Shown here piece after piece: positions 56,032 to 64,000 of a stretch of DNA of 64,000 nucleotides. Both the position numbers and the translations under genes were made by a program. This stretch comes from Caproicibacterium argilliputei (GTDB lineage: Bacteria; Bacillota; Clostridia; Oscillospirales; Acutalibacteraceae). The DNA is taken from positions 1 through 64,000 of the forward strand of contig NZ_CP135996.1 in NCBI RefSeq assembly GCF_029211325.2. Direction: 5' to 3'. Numbering within the stretch: the first letter of the stretch is position 1; the number at the start of each line of letters is the position of its first letter. The notes below the pieces were generated by a model. It had not been told where the DNA came from. It saw only the letters and a list, made by a program, of their open reading frames with translations, and did not search any database.

Positions 56032-56547
56032 TTACCCGACCGGTTGAATCCGCAATGCAAATAAACGGTTCAGTGCGTAAATCGGGAATACAAGCAGTAC
56101 AGAGTAAATAAACCGCGGCAGGTAGTGCTGCACCAGAGCGTAAGCAGGGTCGCTGTACCCCATGGCGACATACGTAATCAGCCACTGCAGCAGAACCGCG
56201 AGCCCCATGGTGATGCTGCAGGTGACAAATGCGGTGATGATGTTAGTTTGCAGCAGGTCGCGTGCAAGATAACTGACCGTAAAGCACACCACTGCCAGAA
56301 TAATAGCGTGCAGCCCCAGCACGCTGCCGTCCATGCCGGAATCAATCAGCAGACCGCAGAAAATGCCGAATGCGGTTGATTCTGTCTGGGGTTCAAACAA
56401 AGCAATGGTAACCGCAACCGGAATCAACAGGACAGGGCGCGCGTGGCAGATTTCCGGCAGCACGCCGGGGGCTTCTTGCAGCACAAACAGCAGCAGGATT
56501 TCAACGGTGTAGGCAAGGTAGCGCAGAAATTTACTGTGTTTCGTCAT
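56032..56547 (-). CDS. mreD: Rod shape-determining protein MreD
   Basis: 171 aa with about five hydrophobic helices. The family pattern includes FGIFCGLLIDSGMDGSVLGLHA. It is an integral-membrane part of the elongation complex. Its ATG overlaps the mreC stop (ATGA). Confidence 0.93.
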   Translation of the reverse strand: MTKHSKFLRYLAYTVEILLLFVLQEAPGVLPEICHARPVLLIPVAVTIALFEPQTESTAFGIFCGLLIDSGMDGSVLGLHAIILAVVCFTVSYLARDLLQTNIITAFVTCSITMGLAVLLQWLITYVAMGYSDPAYALVQHYLPRFIYSVLLVFPIYALNRLFALRIQPVG

Positions 56548-57458
56548 TTGGATGCCCCGCTTGCTGTGGAAGAACTGCTCTGACTGGCAGCTTCCTTGAC
56601 CGCTTCCGTTTTTCCTGCGAAGTCGGTGATCACCATGACATCACGTACCTTGGTGGGATCAACGTACGGTTTGATTTCCGCGTAAAGGGAAACATCGTAC
56701 GGGCTGTTTTTTACAGCCGTAACCGTGCCCACCGGCAGTCCGCGCGGAAACTTTCCGCCCAGACCACTTTCCACAGCCAGCCCGCTTGTGATAATCTGGT
56801 CACCTGCTTTGACGGTGGTGCCATTTGCCAGGTAGCCCATCTTGACCAATCCCTGGTCAGCCAGCTTCAAGTCGCAGCTCAGCACGCCAGTGTCGCGGTT
56901 TGAGGTGTCGCGCACACCGAACTGTGCGCTTGCATCCATGATGGTGGTTACTTTTGCGGAAAGAACATTTACATCGCTGACCCAGCCGACCAGCCCTGCC
57001 GAGGTAATGACCGGGCAGTCCTTGGTGATGCCGGAGGTAGAGCCTTGGTCAATGGTGAAGCTGCCGAACAGCGAGTTCGGGTCGCGTGCAATGACTGTTG
57101 CGGAAAGCAGCTGGTAATCCTTGTGCTCGTTTTTAATGCCCAGAAACTGTTTGTACTGCTCGTTTTGCTGCAGGGCGGAGTAATAATTGGTCAGCTTCTG
57201 GTTGAGCTCATTTACCTGCTTGCGAAGTTTTTGGTTTTCCGACTGCAGTTCTTCCTTACTTTCGGTAATATTTTGTACGCCGGTTTCCGCTTTTCCCGTC
57301 ACAGCAGAGAAAACCCGCTGCATCGGCATGACAACACTGTTAATCAGGTTGCTGACCGCGCCCGGGCCGGCAGTGCTGGTGTACAGCACCAGACTGAAAA
57401 GAAGAAACAGAACCACGATGAGTCCCTTGAATTTTTTTGTTTGAAAGAACCGGTTCAC
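56544..57458 (-). CDS. mreC: Rod shape-determining protein MreC
   Basis: 304 aa. A single N-terminal helix (about 10-30) is followed by a coiled coil (about 65-100, ELQSENQKLRKQVNELNQKL) and the beta-barrel MreC domain, with RDPNSLFGSFTIDQGSTSGI and GLPVGTVTAV. The tail is a Ser/Ala-rich stretch. It connects cytoplasmic MreB to PBP2 outside the membrane. Confidence 0.95.
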   Translation of the reverse strand: MNRFFQTKKFKGLIVVLFLLFSLVLYTSTAGPGAVSNLINSVVMPMQRVFSAVTGKAETGVQNITESKEELQSENQKLRKQVNELNQKLTNYYSALQQNEQYKQFLGIKNEHKDYQLLSATVIARDPNSLFGSFTIDQGSTSGITKDCPVITSAGLVGWVSDVNVLSAKVTTIMDASAQFGVRDTSNRDTGVLSCDLKLADQGLVKMGYLANGTTVKAGDQIITSGLAVESGLGGKFPRGLPVGTVTAVKNSPYDVSLYAEIKPYVDPTKVRDVMVITDFAGKTEAVKEAASQSSSSTASGASK

Positions 57459-57555
57459 AGGGAGCCTCCTTCATCCGGCTGCCCGCGGTATGCGCGGGTT
57501 CGGTTGCTTGTGCGCAGACGTAGCAGAAAAACACGAAAACGGAGAGAAACCGTGC

Positions 57556-58569
57556 TCATTCTTCTGCGGGTTCGGGTTTTCGAATGTTGTGCGATCCTTT
57601 TTCCAAATATTTTCCGGCACCGTTGACAACACAGTCCAGAGGGTCTTCTGCCACCTGCACCGGCAGGCCGGTTTCCTGGTGCAGCAACGGCGCAATGCCG
57701 TGCAGCAGCGCGCCGCCGCCGGTAATGGTGATGCCGTGGTCAATGATATCGGCGCACAGTTCCGGCGGCGTCTTTTCCAAAGTCGTGTGAACAGCTTCCA
57801 CGACTACCTGCAGCGGGTCAGAAAGTGCCTCGCGGATTTCCTCGGCGGTGATCGTGATGTTTTTGGCAAGACCGTCAACCAAACTGCGGCCTTTAATCTG
57901 CAGGGCGGCGTTAGCGGTTTCTTCGGTGGGGTACGCCGAACCAATCTGGTTTTTGATTTCTTCGGCGGTCTGCTGGCCGATGAGCAGGTCATACTTCTTC
58001 TTTATATAATGAATAATAGCCTCGTCAAACTTATTGCCTGCCACGCGGACGCTTTCGTACGCGACAATGTCGCCCAGAGAAATGACAGCGACCTCGCTGG
58101 TGCCGCCGCCGATGTCCAGTACCATAGAGCCGACCGGCTCGTCCACCGGCAGGTTCGCGCCCATGGCGGCGGCCTTTGGTTCGGGAATGAATTCCAGTAC
58201 ATGGGCGCCGGCTTTGTCGATGGCGTCGTCAACGGCCTGCCGCTCCACTTCGGTGACGCCAGAGGGAATGCAGACCACAATATTTGCTTTGGAAAAACGG
58301 CCGGTCTTCGCGGCCATATGAATAAAATGCTTGAGCATGGTAGCGGTGATTTCAAAGTCGGCGATGACACCGTCTTTCAGCGGGCTGACCGCTACAATCG
58401 AGCCGGGGGTTCGGCCAATCATGTCTTTGGCTTTGCTGCCGACTTCCACAACGGCATCGGTGCGCACATCCACAGCCACAACGGACGGCTCCCGCATAAT
58501 AATGCCCCGGCCTTTCATGTAAGCCAGTGTGTTGGCAGTGCCGAGGTCAATGCCGATTTCTTTCGCCAT
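57556..58569 (-). CDS. mreB: Rod shape-determining protein MreB
   Basis: 337 aa actin homologue. IGIDLGTANTLAYMKGRGI is the phosphate-1 motif, MVLDIGGGTSEVAVISLGDI phosphate-2, and ITGGGALLHGIAPLL the adenosine motif. It forms membrane filaments that guide side-wall synthesis, indicating a rod-shaped cell. First gene of the mreBCD-PBP2 run, with AAAGGGG upstream. Confidence 0.97.
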   Translation of the reverse strand: MAKEIGIDLGTANTLAYMKGRGIIMREPSVVAVDVRTDAVVEVGSKAKDMIGRTPGSIVAVSPLKDGVIADFEITATMLKHFIHMAAKTGRFSKANIVVCIPSGVTEVERQAVDDAIDKAGAHVLEFIPEPKAAAMGANLPVDEPVGSMVLDIGGGTSEVAVISLGDIVAYESVRVAGNKFDEAIIHYIKKKYDLLIGQQTAEEIKNQIGSAYPTEETANAALQIKGRSLVDGLAKNITITAEEIREALSDPLQVVVEAVHTTLEKTPPELCADIIDHGITITGGGALLHGIAPLLHQETGLPVQVAEDPLDCVVNGAGKYLEKGSHNIRKPEPAEE

Positions 58570-58619
58570 AGTTGTATTTTACCCCTTTCGGCGCGCAGGG
58601 CGCGTGATGGATTCTATTT

Positions 58620-58648
58620 ATTATACAACGAATACAATAACAGTACAA
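58620..58648 (-). promoter_or_regulatory. Promoter of the mreB operon
   Basis: Minus strand: TTGTAC (plus 58643-58648), a 17-base spacer and TATAAT (plus 58620-58625), about 50 bases before the mreB ATG. It lies between mreB and the hairpin-repeat cluster. Confidence 0.75.
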
Positions 58649-58685
58649 GACAGGCGGGTGCAGCTCTGCCCTTTGCCGTAATTGC

Positions 58686-59373
58686 TCGAAGTGCTGCGTT
58701 TATGTTGACGCAGACTGTAAAAGAAGCGGGAGCGCACCCCGTGAGCTTCAGCAAGTGCGTGCAGGCTCAGCCTGCTCGGAGTGCTGCGTTTATGTTGACG
58801 CAGACTGTAAAAGAAGCGGGAGCGCGCCGCGTGAGCTTCAGCAAGTGCGTGCAGGCTCAGCCTGCTGCTTTGTTTCAAATGCTCCACCGGAGCATTTGAA
58901 AGGCAGACGGCAGCAAGTCTTTCACTCGGGCTTGCAGCCCGAACCTGCTTTGCATTCTAAGACCTTGGGGCTTTGCCCCAAACCCTACCGCCCTTGAAAG
59001 GGCGGGCGGAACTTTTGCTGAAAGGGCTTCGAAGCGCTGAGTCCATTTTGACGCAGACTGTAAAAGAAGCGAGAGTGCGCCGCGTGAGCTTCAGCAAGCG
59101 CGTGCAGGCTCAGCCTGCTGCTTTGTTTCAAATGCTCCACCGGAGCATTTGAAAGGCAGACGGCAGCAAGTCTTTCACTCGGGCTTGCAGCCCGAACCTG
59201 CTTTGCATTCTAAGACCTTGGGGCTTTGCCCCAAACCCTACCGCCCTTGAAAGGGCGGGCGGAACTTTTGCTGAAAGGGCTTCGAAGCGCTGAGTCCATT
59301 TTGACGCAGACTGTAAAAGAAGCGGGAGCGCGCCCCGTGAGCTTCAGCAAGTGCGTGCAGGCTCAGCCTGCCT
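58686..59373 (-). repeat. Mosaic hairpin-repeat cluster downstream of dut, with a 253-bp tandem duplication
   Basis: Read on the minus strand in dut's direction. Module A copies lie at about 59294-59371 (starting on the dut stop), 59041-59119, 58777-58866 and 58686-58776. Between them are two copies of a larger block (58868-59120 and 59121-59373, period 253 bp, only about four differences). The block carries the inverted repeats CCGCCCTT-GA-AAGGGCGG, GGGG-CAAAG-CCCC, TTCGGGCT-GCA-AGCCCGAA and CAAATGCTCC-GGT-GGAGCATTTG. No ORF here is convincing. Confidence 0.92.
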
Positions 59374-59803
59374 GCCCGGTGGAGCCGAAACCACCCTCAC
59401 CGCGCTGCGTTTGCGGCAGCTCTTTCGCGGCGACCGGCTCCGGCAACAGAATCGGAACGACCAGAAGCTGTGCAAATCGTTCGCCGGGCTGCAGAATGTA
59501 TGCTTTGTCGCCGACGTTGCACAACCCTGCGGCCAGTTCGCCACGATAGTCGCTGTCAATCACACCTACACTGTTGCTCAGCGTAATGCCGTGCTTCACA
59601 CCAAGTCCGCTGCGCCCGCATAAAAGACCGACAGTTCCTTCCGGCAGCGCTACGGCAATGCCGGTCGGTACTTGATACAGCTGCCCCGGCAGCAAGGTAA
59701 GCGGTTGCTCCAGGCAGGCATATAAATCCAATCCGGCAGAACCGACGGTTGCACGGGTGGGCAAAACCGCGTTTTCCCGCAGCTTTTTTACAGGTAAATT
59801 CAT
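59363..59803 (-). CDS. dut: Deoxyuridine 5'-triphosphate nucleotidohydrolase
   Basis: 146 aa homotrimeric dUTPase, converting dUTP to dUMP and PPi. Motifs: GSAGLDLYACLE (1), GRSGLGVKHGI (2), GVIDSDYRGEL (3), RFAQLLVVP (4) and the C-terminal arm RGEGGFGSTG (5). After motif 5 the chain adds QAG and stops at the TGA that centres a GCAGGCTGAGCCTGC inverted repeat. Its ATG overlaps the U32 gene stop (ATGA). Confidence 0.96.
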   Translation of the reverse strand: MNLPVKKLRENAVLPTRATVGSAGLDLYACLEQPLTLLPGQLYQVPTGIAVALPEGTVGLLCGRSGLGVKHGITLSNSVGVIDSDYRGELAAGLCNVGDKAYILQPGERFAQLLVVPILLPEPVAAKELPQTQRGEGGFGSTGQAG

Positions 59804-61857
59804 AAAACACCTCGATAAGAAAGACCGCGCGTCAGCTCTCCGGTAAACGGCTTGTCCGCAAAGGCCAGCCGCAGAATCTTGGCGCGCTCCTCGTAAGTTT
59901 CTGTGGTAAAGAACAGCGTGCCGAAGTCCTGCCCGTGCAGTTCATGCATTCGCCCTAACAAGGAAAGCGGCACGCTGTTGAGTACCTCGCTGCACCCGCC
60001 GAAACACTGCACCGGAAAGGAAATCCCCTTGCGGTCGGTTAAATCCTGCGCGGTTTCGCAGGCATGACAGCCGCCACCGTTTGCAATCGGGCAGTTGCGC
60101 GTCAGCATGAGCGGCAGGCGGCCGTAAATCAACAGACCGCGCGGCAGCGCGCCGCCCAGCGCGTTCGCCTGCTGCAGCGTCAGCTCGAAACTCAGCTCTG
60201 TGTCGGTAAGACCAAATTCAGTATACCAATCCAGCGCGGCAGAGTTTGTCACATTCAAAGAAAAGCCGCCGTGCAGTGTAAGCCCCAGCTCGCGCGCAAG
60301 GCCGGCACTGTTGAGTGTGCCTGCCCAAACGTCCCGAAAGCCTGCTTCTGCGGCCTGCAGCAGCAGGGTACGCACCGCTTCTTCCGTACCGAACATACCG
60401 CGCGGCATTTCCAGAAAGACGTTCATGCCGCGCTCCCGCAGCTTTTTCAGCGCGGAAACCGGCAGGCTGCATGGCACACGGATGCTGGCAAGGCGGGCGG
60501 CCTCGTCCGGAACGTTTCCATCCGGAAAGCGTGCCCGCAAGGCAAACGCCGCCGGATGGTGTGCAGAAATCGTTGCGGGCACTGCCGTAAAGGGAACCGG
60601 CGGTCGCTGCTCGCGCAGCTGCTCCAGATGTGCCAGTGCGTCACGGCGCAGGTGGTTTAGCACCGCGGCGGGAACAGCCAAGTTTTCCCCAATGTTGTAG
60701 TGAATGTGGTTTGGGGCAAAGGGCGTGCCGCCGGTTTTGGATAAATGCTCGGTACATTCTTCTGCAGTCAGTGGGCGGTTCAGTGCCGGTTGGGGCGCGG
60801 TTTCGCTTTGCACATCGGCAGCGTGTCCCCGTGCGTCCGCAGCGGTCAGGCGTATCGGTTTGTCAGCTTGTACGGACAGAGTAAAATCAACCGGCACACG
60901 CGAAAGCTCGCGGCGGTAAAGTGCCTTCAGCCTGCGGCACGCGGCGGCGGATGCCGTCACATCCTCCTTGCTGCGGACACCGAACATTTCCCGCCCCAGC
61001 TTGCCGTCTGGATAGCCCGTGGTAAAGCCGGAACGCGAAAAAACATCGTGCAAATCCCGCAGCAGTTCCGGCGGCACCGGTTTGCCGTCCGCACGCAGGC
61101 GGCAGGCATGGGTTGCTGCGGCAACGTACTCCGGACGTTTCATGCGACCTTCAATTTTATAGGAATATACGCCAGCCTCTTTCAGTTCCCCGATACGGTC
61201 AATCATCGACAGGTCTTTCAGGGAAAGGTCGTGGCCGGTGCCGCCCTTGACAGAAAACGGCAGGCGGCAGGTCTGTGCGCATTGACCGCGGTTGCCGCTG
61301 CGCCCGCCCAGCATCGCGCTGAACCAGCACTGCCCAGAAACGCTCATGCACAAAGCACCGTGTACGAAAGATTCCAGCTCCACGTCCGGACAGGCGGCGT
61401 GTACGGCGGAAATTTCTTTTAGGCTCATCTCGCGCGAAAGCACCACGCGGGAAAAACCCGCCTGCCGGCAGGCGCGTACGCCGGCAGGCGCGTGAATACT
61501 CATCTGGGTGCTTGCGTGCAGGGGAAGCTGCGGGCAGCACCGGCGCAGCAGGTACAGCAGACCGACGTCCTGCACAAGAACCGCATCAACCGGCAGCGCG
61601 CACGCGTACTGAATCAGGTCCAGCGCGGCGGGCAGTTCTTCGTCACGCAGCAGGGTGTTGACTGCCAAATGCACCCGCACGCCGCGCGCGTGGCAAAAGC
61701 GAACTGCCTGCGCCAATTCTTCCTTGGTAAAGTTGCGGGCACTTGCCCTGGCGGAAAAAGAACCGGCACCCAGATACACAGCATCTGCGCCGGCACGTAC
61801 CGCGGCAGTCAGGCTTTCGGGGCTGCCTGCCGGAGAAAGCACTTCACCGTTAGTCAT
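59800..61857 (-). CDS. U32 family peptidase-like protein (RlhA/TrhP family)
   Basis: 685 aa from the ATG at 61857 with GAGGAAG; a longer frame to 62175 is antisense to zapA and rejected. The U32 signature is clear: ELESFVHGALCMSVSGQCWF and GNRGQCAQTCR (about 165-200). N-terminal LSPAGSPESLTAAVRAGADA and VYLG are typical. The long C-terminal part includes DUF3656-like sequence and a CHACETAQDLTD cysteine motif. Members once called collagenases include RNA hydroxylation factors (RlhA, TrhP), so an RNA-modification role is more likely. It overlaps zapA by 8 bases. Confidence 0.9.
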   Translation of the reverse strand: MTNGEVLSPAGSPESLTAAVRAGADAVYLGAGSFSARASARNFTKEELAQAVRFCHARGVRVHLAVNTLLRDEELPAALDLIQYACALPVDAVLVQDVGLLYLLRRCCPQLPLHASTQMSIHAPAGVRACRQAGFSRVVLSREMSLKEISAVHAACPDVELESFVHGALCMSVSGQCWFSAMLGGRSGNRGQCAQTCRLPFSVKGGTGHDLSLKDLSMIDRIGELKEAGVYSYKIEGRMKRPEYVAAATHACRLRADGKPVPPELLRDLHDVFSRSGFTTGYPDGKLGREMFGVRSKEDVTASAAACRRLKALYRRELSRVPVDFTLSVQADKPIRLTAADARGHAADVQSETAPQPALNRPLTAEECTEHLSKTGGTPFAPNHIHYNIGENLAVPAAVLNHLRRDALAHLEQLREQRPPVPFTAVPATISAHHPAAFALRARFPDGNVPDEAARLASIRVPCSLPVSALKKLRERGMNVFLEMPRGMFGTEEAVRTLLLQAAEAGFRDVWAGTLNSAGLARELGLTLHGGFSLNVTNSAALDWYTEFGLTDTELSFELTLQQANALGGALPRGLLIYGRLPLMLTRNCPIANGGGCHACETAQDLTDRKGISFPVQCFGGCSEVLNSVPLSLLGRMHELHGQDFGTLFFTTETYEERAKILRLAFADKPFTGELTRGLSYRGVL

Positions 61858-62359
61858 TCTGGGCTTCCTCAGCTTCCAACGGTTCCTCTTTTTCTTCAAA
61901 ATGCTGCAGGAATGCGCCCTCCGGCTCGCCGTCTTCCCGCTTAGGGCGAGAGAAGCTGCCGCTGGTACGCTGCACCGGTGCGTCTGCGACAGAGTCGGAT
62001 GCATCAGCATCGGCTTCGCCGAGGCGCGCCCGCAGGGAGGCGACTTCCTGTTTGAGCCGCGCCACTTCTTTTTGGGCGGTTTCTGCTTCCAGACGTGCCT
62101 GGGAGCTGTCCTCCAGGTAGCCTTTAATCTGTTCCCGCAGCGTTTCGGCGGTTTGGTTGGCTTTATGATAATCATCGCAGAAAGAAAGTGCTGCTACGAT
62201 GGCAATCACCGCACCGGAAGCGGTTTCGTTCTGGCGGGAGAGGTTCTGCATACAGTCTTGCACTTCGCTTGCGATGCTGCGCACATAGGCTTCGTTGTCA
62301 TCCGTACCGACCGCACACTCGGTTCCGCAGATAGTCAGCCGGATACTGTTTTTGCTCAT
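61850..62359 (-). CDS. zapA: Cell division protein ZapA-like
   Basis: 169 aa from the ATG at 62359 with AAAGGAGC; a TTG at 62365 is too close to it. The ZapA domain (1-about 95) has IRLTICGTECAVGTDDNEAY and VIAIVAALSFCDDYHKA, followed by a coiled coil (about 75-120). The acidic tail (about 120-169) is longer than in most ZapA proteins. It bundles FtsZ at the division site. The operon zapA-U32-dut is compact, with overlapping genes. Confidence 0.88.
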   Translation of the reverse strand: MSKNSIRLTICGTECAVGTDDNEAYVRSIASEVQDCMQNLSRQNETASGAVIAIVAALSFCDDYHKANQTAETLREQIKGYLEDSSQARLEAETAQKEVARLKQEVASLRARLGEADADASDSVADAPVQRTSGSFSRPKREDGEPEGAFLQHFEEKEEPLEAEEAQND

Positions 62360-62632
62360 TGCCAAAAGCTCCTTTCTTAAAAAGGGTTCCTTTTTTATTA
62401 TACCCTATTTCAGAGCCGGAAGGAAGCGTTTTCGGCAAATTTCACATTCGCGTCTTTTCCCTGGAGCGCGACAAACCGTCCGAAAATAGGTTTTGTGCAA
62501 AATGTACAAATAAAGTGCAAAAATTATGCTTAACAGCAGGAAGAAGAAAAGCACGCGAAAATCGCGGTAAACCGCATGAATCAGGGCGATTCCGCGAATT
62601 TATGTGCATTTGGTCAAATTTGCACACGGTCA

Positions 62633-62661
62633 TTGAAAAGCGGTGTATTTTGGCATATAAT
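62633..62661 (+). promoter_or_regulatory. Promoter of glgP
   Basis: TTGAAA (62633-62638), a 17-base spacer and TATAAT (62656-62661), 71 bases before the ATG. The 372-base zapA-glgP divergent gap also holds a zapA -10 (TATAAT on the minus strand, plus 62398-62403); I see nothing else in it. Confidence 0.8.
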
Positions 62662-62731
62662 ATAAAAGGCTGTTTTGGGAAAACCCGGACAGAGCAAATT
62701 GCAGACCGTCCAGAAACGGAGGAAAAGTATC

Positions 62732-64000
62732 ATGGAGTATCGGCATTCGGCACAGCAGATCAAGAAAAAAATTCTTGCGAAGCTGGAGCATAACTTTGGC
62801 GTTGGCTTAGAAAACGCCACGAACGACCAGCTGTACAAATCCGTTGCGCTGCTCGCCCGCGAGATGATGGAGCAGGGCCGCAGTGAATTTATGGCAGAGG
62901 CGGAAAAGAAACAGGCAAAGCAGGTGTACTACCTGTGCATGGAGTTTCTGCTGGGGCGCAGCCTGAAAAATACGCTGTTTAATCTGGGTATCGAAGAAGC
63001 TTTTCGTGAAGCGCTGCAGCAGATGGACGTGAAGCTGGAGACACTGTATGACTGCGAGCCGGATGCCGGCCTGGGAAACGGCGGCCTGGGCAGGCTTGCC
63101 GCGTGCTTCATGGATGCTCTTGCAACCGGGCAGTACCCCTCCACCGGCTACAGTCTTTGCTATGAGTACGGCATTTTTCGGCAGAAACTGGTGGACGGCT
63201 GGCAGACAGAACTGCCGGATTTCTGGCTGCCGGGCGGGCGCATCTGGCTGCATGAGATTCCCGAAAAGGCGGTCGAGGTGCACTTCCGCGGTCATGTGGA
63301 GGAGCACTGGGACAGCAGCTATCATGAAACCATCCACAAGGATTACACAACCATTCTGGCAATTCCCTGCGACCTGTTCATCGCCGGCATGGGCGGCAAA
63401 GGCATTTCCCGCCTGCGGCTTTGGAAAAGCAAGGGACAGGCTTTCGATATGGGGCTGTTTAATTCCGGTAATTATATGCGCGCCATGGAGGAAAACGCCA
63501 TGGCAGAAACCATTACCAAGGTACTTTATCCGGACGATAACCACTCCGAGGGCAAAAGCCTGCGCTTGACGCAACAGTATTTTCTGGTGTCTGCGTCCAT
63601 TCAGGATATTATCCGCACGCATTTGTTCCAGTATTCCACGCTGGACAATCTGCCCGAAAAGGTTGCCATCCATATGAACGACACGCATCCGGTGCTTGCT
63701 ATTCCGGAGTTGATGCGTATTATGCTGGATGAGTGCGGTTACGACTGGGACCGCGCGTGGGACCTGACCACCCGCACCCTTGCGTACACCAACCACACGG
63801 TGATGAAAGAAGCGCTGGAATGCTGGGATCAGGATTTGTTCCGGATGCAGCTGCCGCGCATCTATCAGATCGTAGAGGAAATTAACCGCCGCTTCTGTCA
63901 GCAAATGCACGACCTCGGTGTGGACGGCTACAAAGTCGGCCGCATGGCGCCGCTCAATGACGGCTATGTCAAAATGGCGAACCTGGCGGTGGTGGGCAGT
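62732..64000 (+). CDS. glgP: Glycogen phosphorylase (5' part)
   Basis: The first 423 residues, cut by the window end; full enzymes are about 800 aa. GGAGG precedes the ATG. Family motifs: YYLCMEFLLGRSLKNTLFNL (about 65-84), EPDAGLGNGGLGRLAACFMD, GYSLCYEYGIFRQ and HMNDTHPVLAIPELMRI. It releases glucose-1-phosphate from alpha-1,4-glucan. The catalytic PLP-lysine lies beyond the window. The organism therefore stores or uses glycogen or maltodextrin. Confidence 0.96.
   Translation, partial: MEYRHSAQQIKKKILAKLEHNFGVGLENATNDQLYKSVALLAREMMEQGRSEFMAEAEKKQAKQVYYLCMEFLLGRSLKNTLFNLGIEEAFREALQQMDVKLETLYDCEPDAGLGNGGLGRLAACFMDALATGQYPSTGYSLCYEYGIFRQKLVDGWQTELPDFWLPGGRIWLHEIPEKAVEVHFRGHVEEHWDSSYHETIHKDYTTILAIPCDLFIAGMGGKGISRLRLWKSKGQAFDMGLFNSGNYMRAMEENAMAETITKVLYPDDNHSEGKSLRLTQQYFLVSASIQDIIRTHLFQYSTLDNLPEKVAIHMNDTHPVLAIPELMRIMLDECGYDWDRAWDLTTRTLAYTNHTVMKEALECWDQDLFRMQLPRIYQIVEEINRRFCQQMHDLGVDGYKVGRMAPLNDGYVKMANLAVVGS

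Noticed and set aside
57490..58899. 469-codon open frame opposite mreB continuing into the repeats
   Set aside because: Antisense to mreB and then repeat-derived; no ribosome binding site or domain.
58686..59373. CRISPR array
   Set aside because: Repeats are long, directly abutting and carry several internal palindromes. There are no uniform repeats with unique spacers and no cas genes.
61858..62175. N-terminal extension of the U32 gene
   Set aside because: It overlaps zapA in another frame; a start with a ribosome binding site at 61857 matches the family N-terminus.

Overview
The window is a chromosomal, gene-dense, low-plasticity segment that starts exactly on the dnaA start codon, so it looks like a genome linearised at the replication origin. 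The content suggests a strictly anaerobic, Gram-positive, mid-GC Clostridia member, most likely of the Oscillospiraceae/Ruminococcaceae (Caproiciproducens/Caproicibacterium/Ethanoligenens-like). Reasons: the dnaA-dnaN-S4-recF-remB-gyrB-gyrA order; a B. subtilis-like block of Orn/Lys/Arg decarboxylase, darA, holB, ricT, trmN6-like and rsmI; pyruvate phosphate dikinase; an oxygen-sensitive class III ribonucleotide reductase (nrdD/nrdG); a bacteriohemerythrin; and a 2x[4Fe-4S] ferredoxin. The taxon is inference from gene content, not from a search.

Layout. 1-12.7 kb (+): replication initiation and topology genes (dnaA, dnaN, yaaA-like, recF, remB, gyrB, gyrA) with small zinc-ribbon membrane proteins between them, then a lipoprotein and a Nudix ADP-sugar pyrophosphatase. 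12.9-17 kb (-): GNAT acetyltransferase, tRNA-Arg(CCT), a small membrane protein and ppdK. 17.3-25.3 kb: a C-terminally short GlmU, prs, pth and mfd (+), with a sodium-coupled NSS transporter on the other strand. 25.4-37.5 kb: a PrsA/SurA-like lipoprotein, an unknown protein, an Smr protein with a MacB/FtsX-type ABC exporter, bacteriohemerythrin, YfhO and an LCP ligase. 37.6-44.3 kb (+): the darA-holB-ricT-trmN6-rsmI block, interrupted by a ferredoxin and a broken lipoprotein gene. 44.4-53.7 kb (-): nrdD/nrdG, an HxlR regulator with queH, aspS, hisS, mgsA and minD. 53.9-62.4 kb (-): the elongasome genes mreB-mreC-mreD-PBP2, then dut, a U32 peptidase-like protein and zapA. The window ends inside glgP (+).

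I found no prophage, insertion sequence, CRISPR array or biosynthetic cluster. The least ordinary features are three. (1) A mosaic family of short hairpin repeats lies directly downstream of dnaN, hisS and dut, with fragments after prs and mfd, always in the same orientation as the gene. In dnaN, mfd and dut the stop codon TGA is the exact centre of the same GCAGGC-TGA-GCCTGC inverted repeat. (2) The class III ribonucleotide reductase appears split: the C-terminal glycyl-radical segment is a separate 52-residue ORF with its own ribosome binding site. (3) GlmU has lost its acetyltransferase half. Two gene remnants (an HD-hydrolase fragment and a lipoprotein with an in-frame amber codon) and an NrdR-like/DnaA-box-like region upstream of nrdD also deserve checking.
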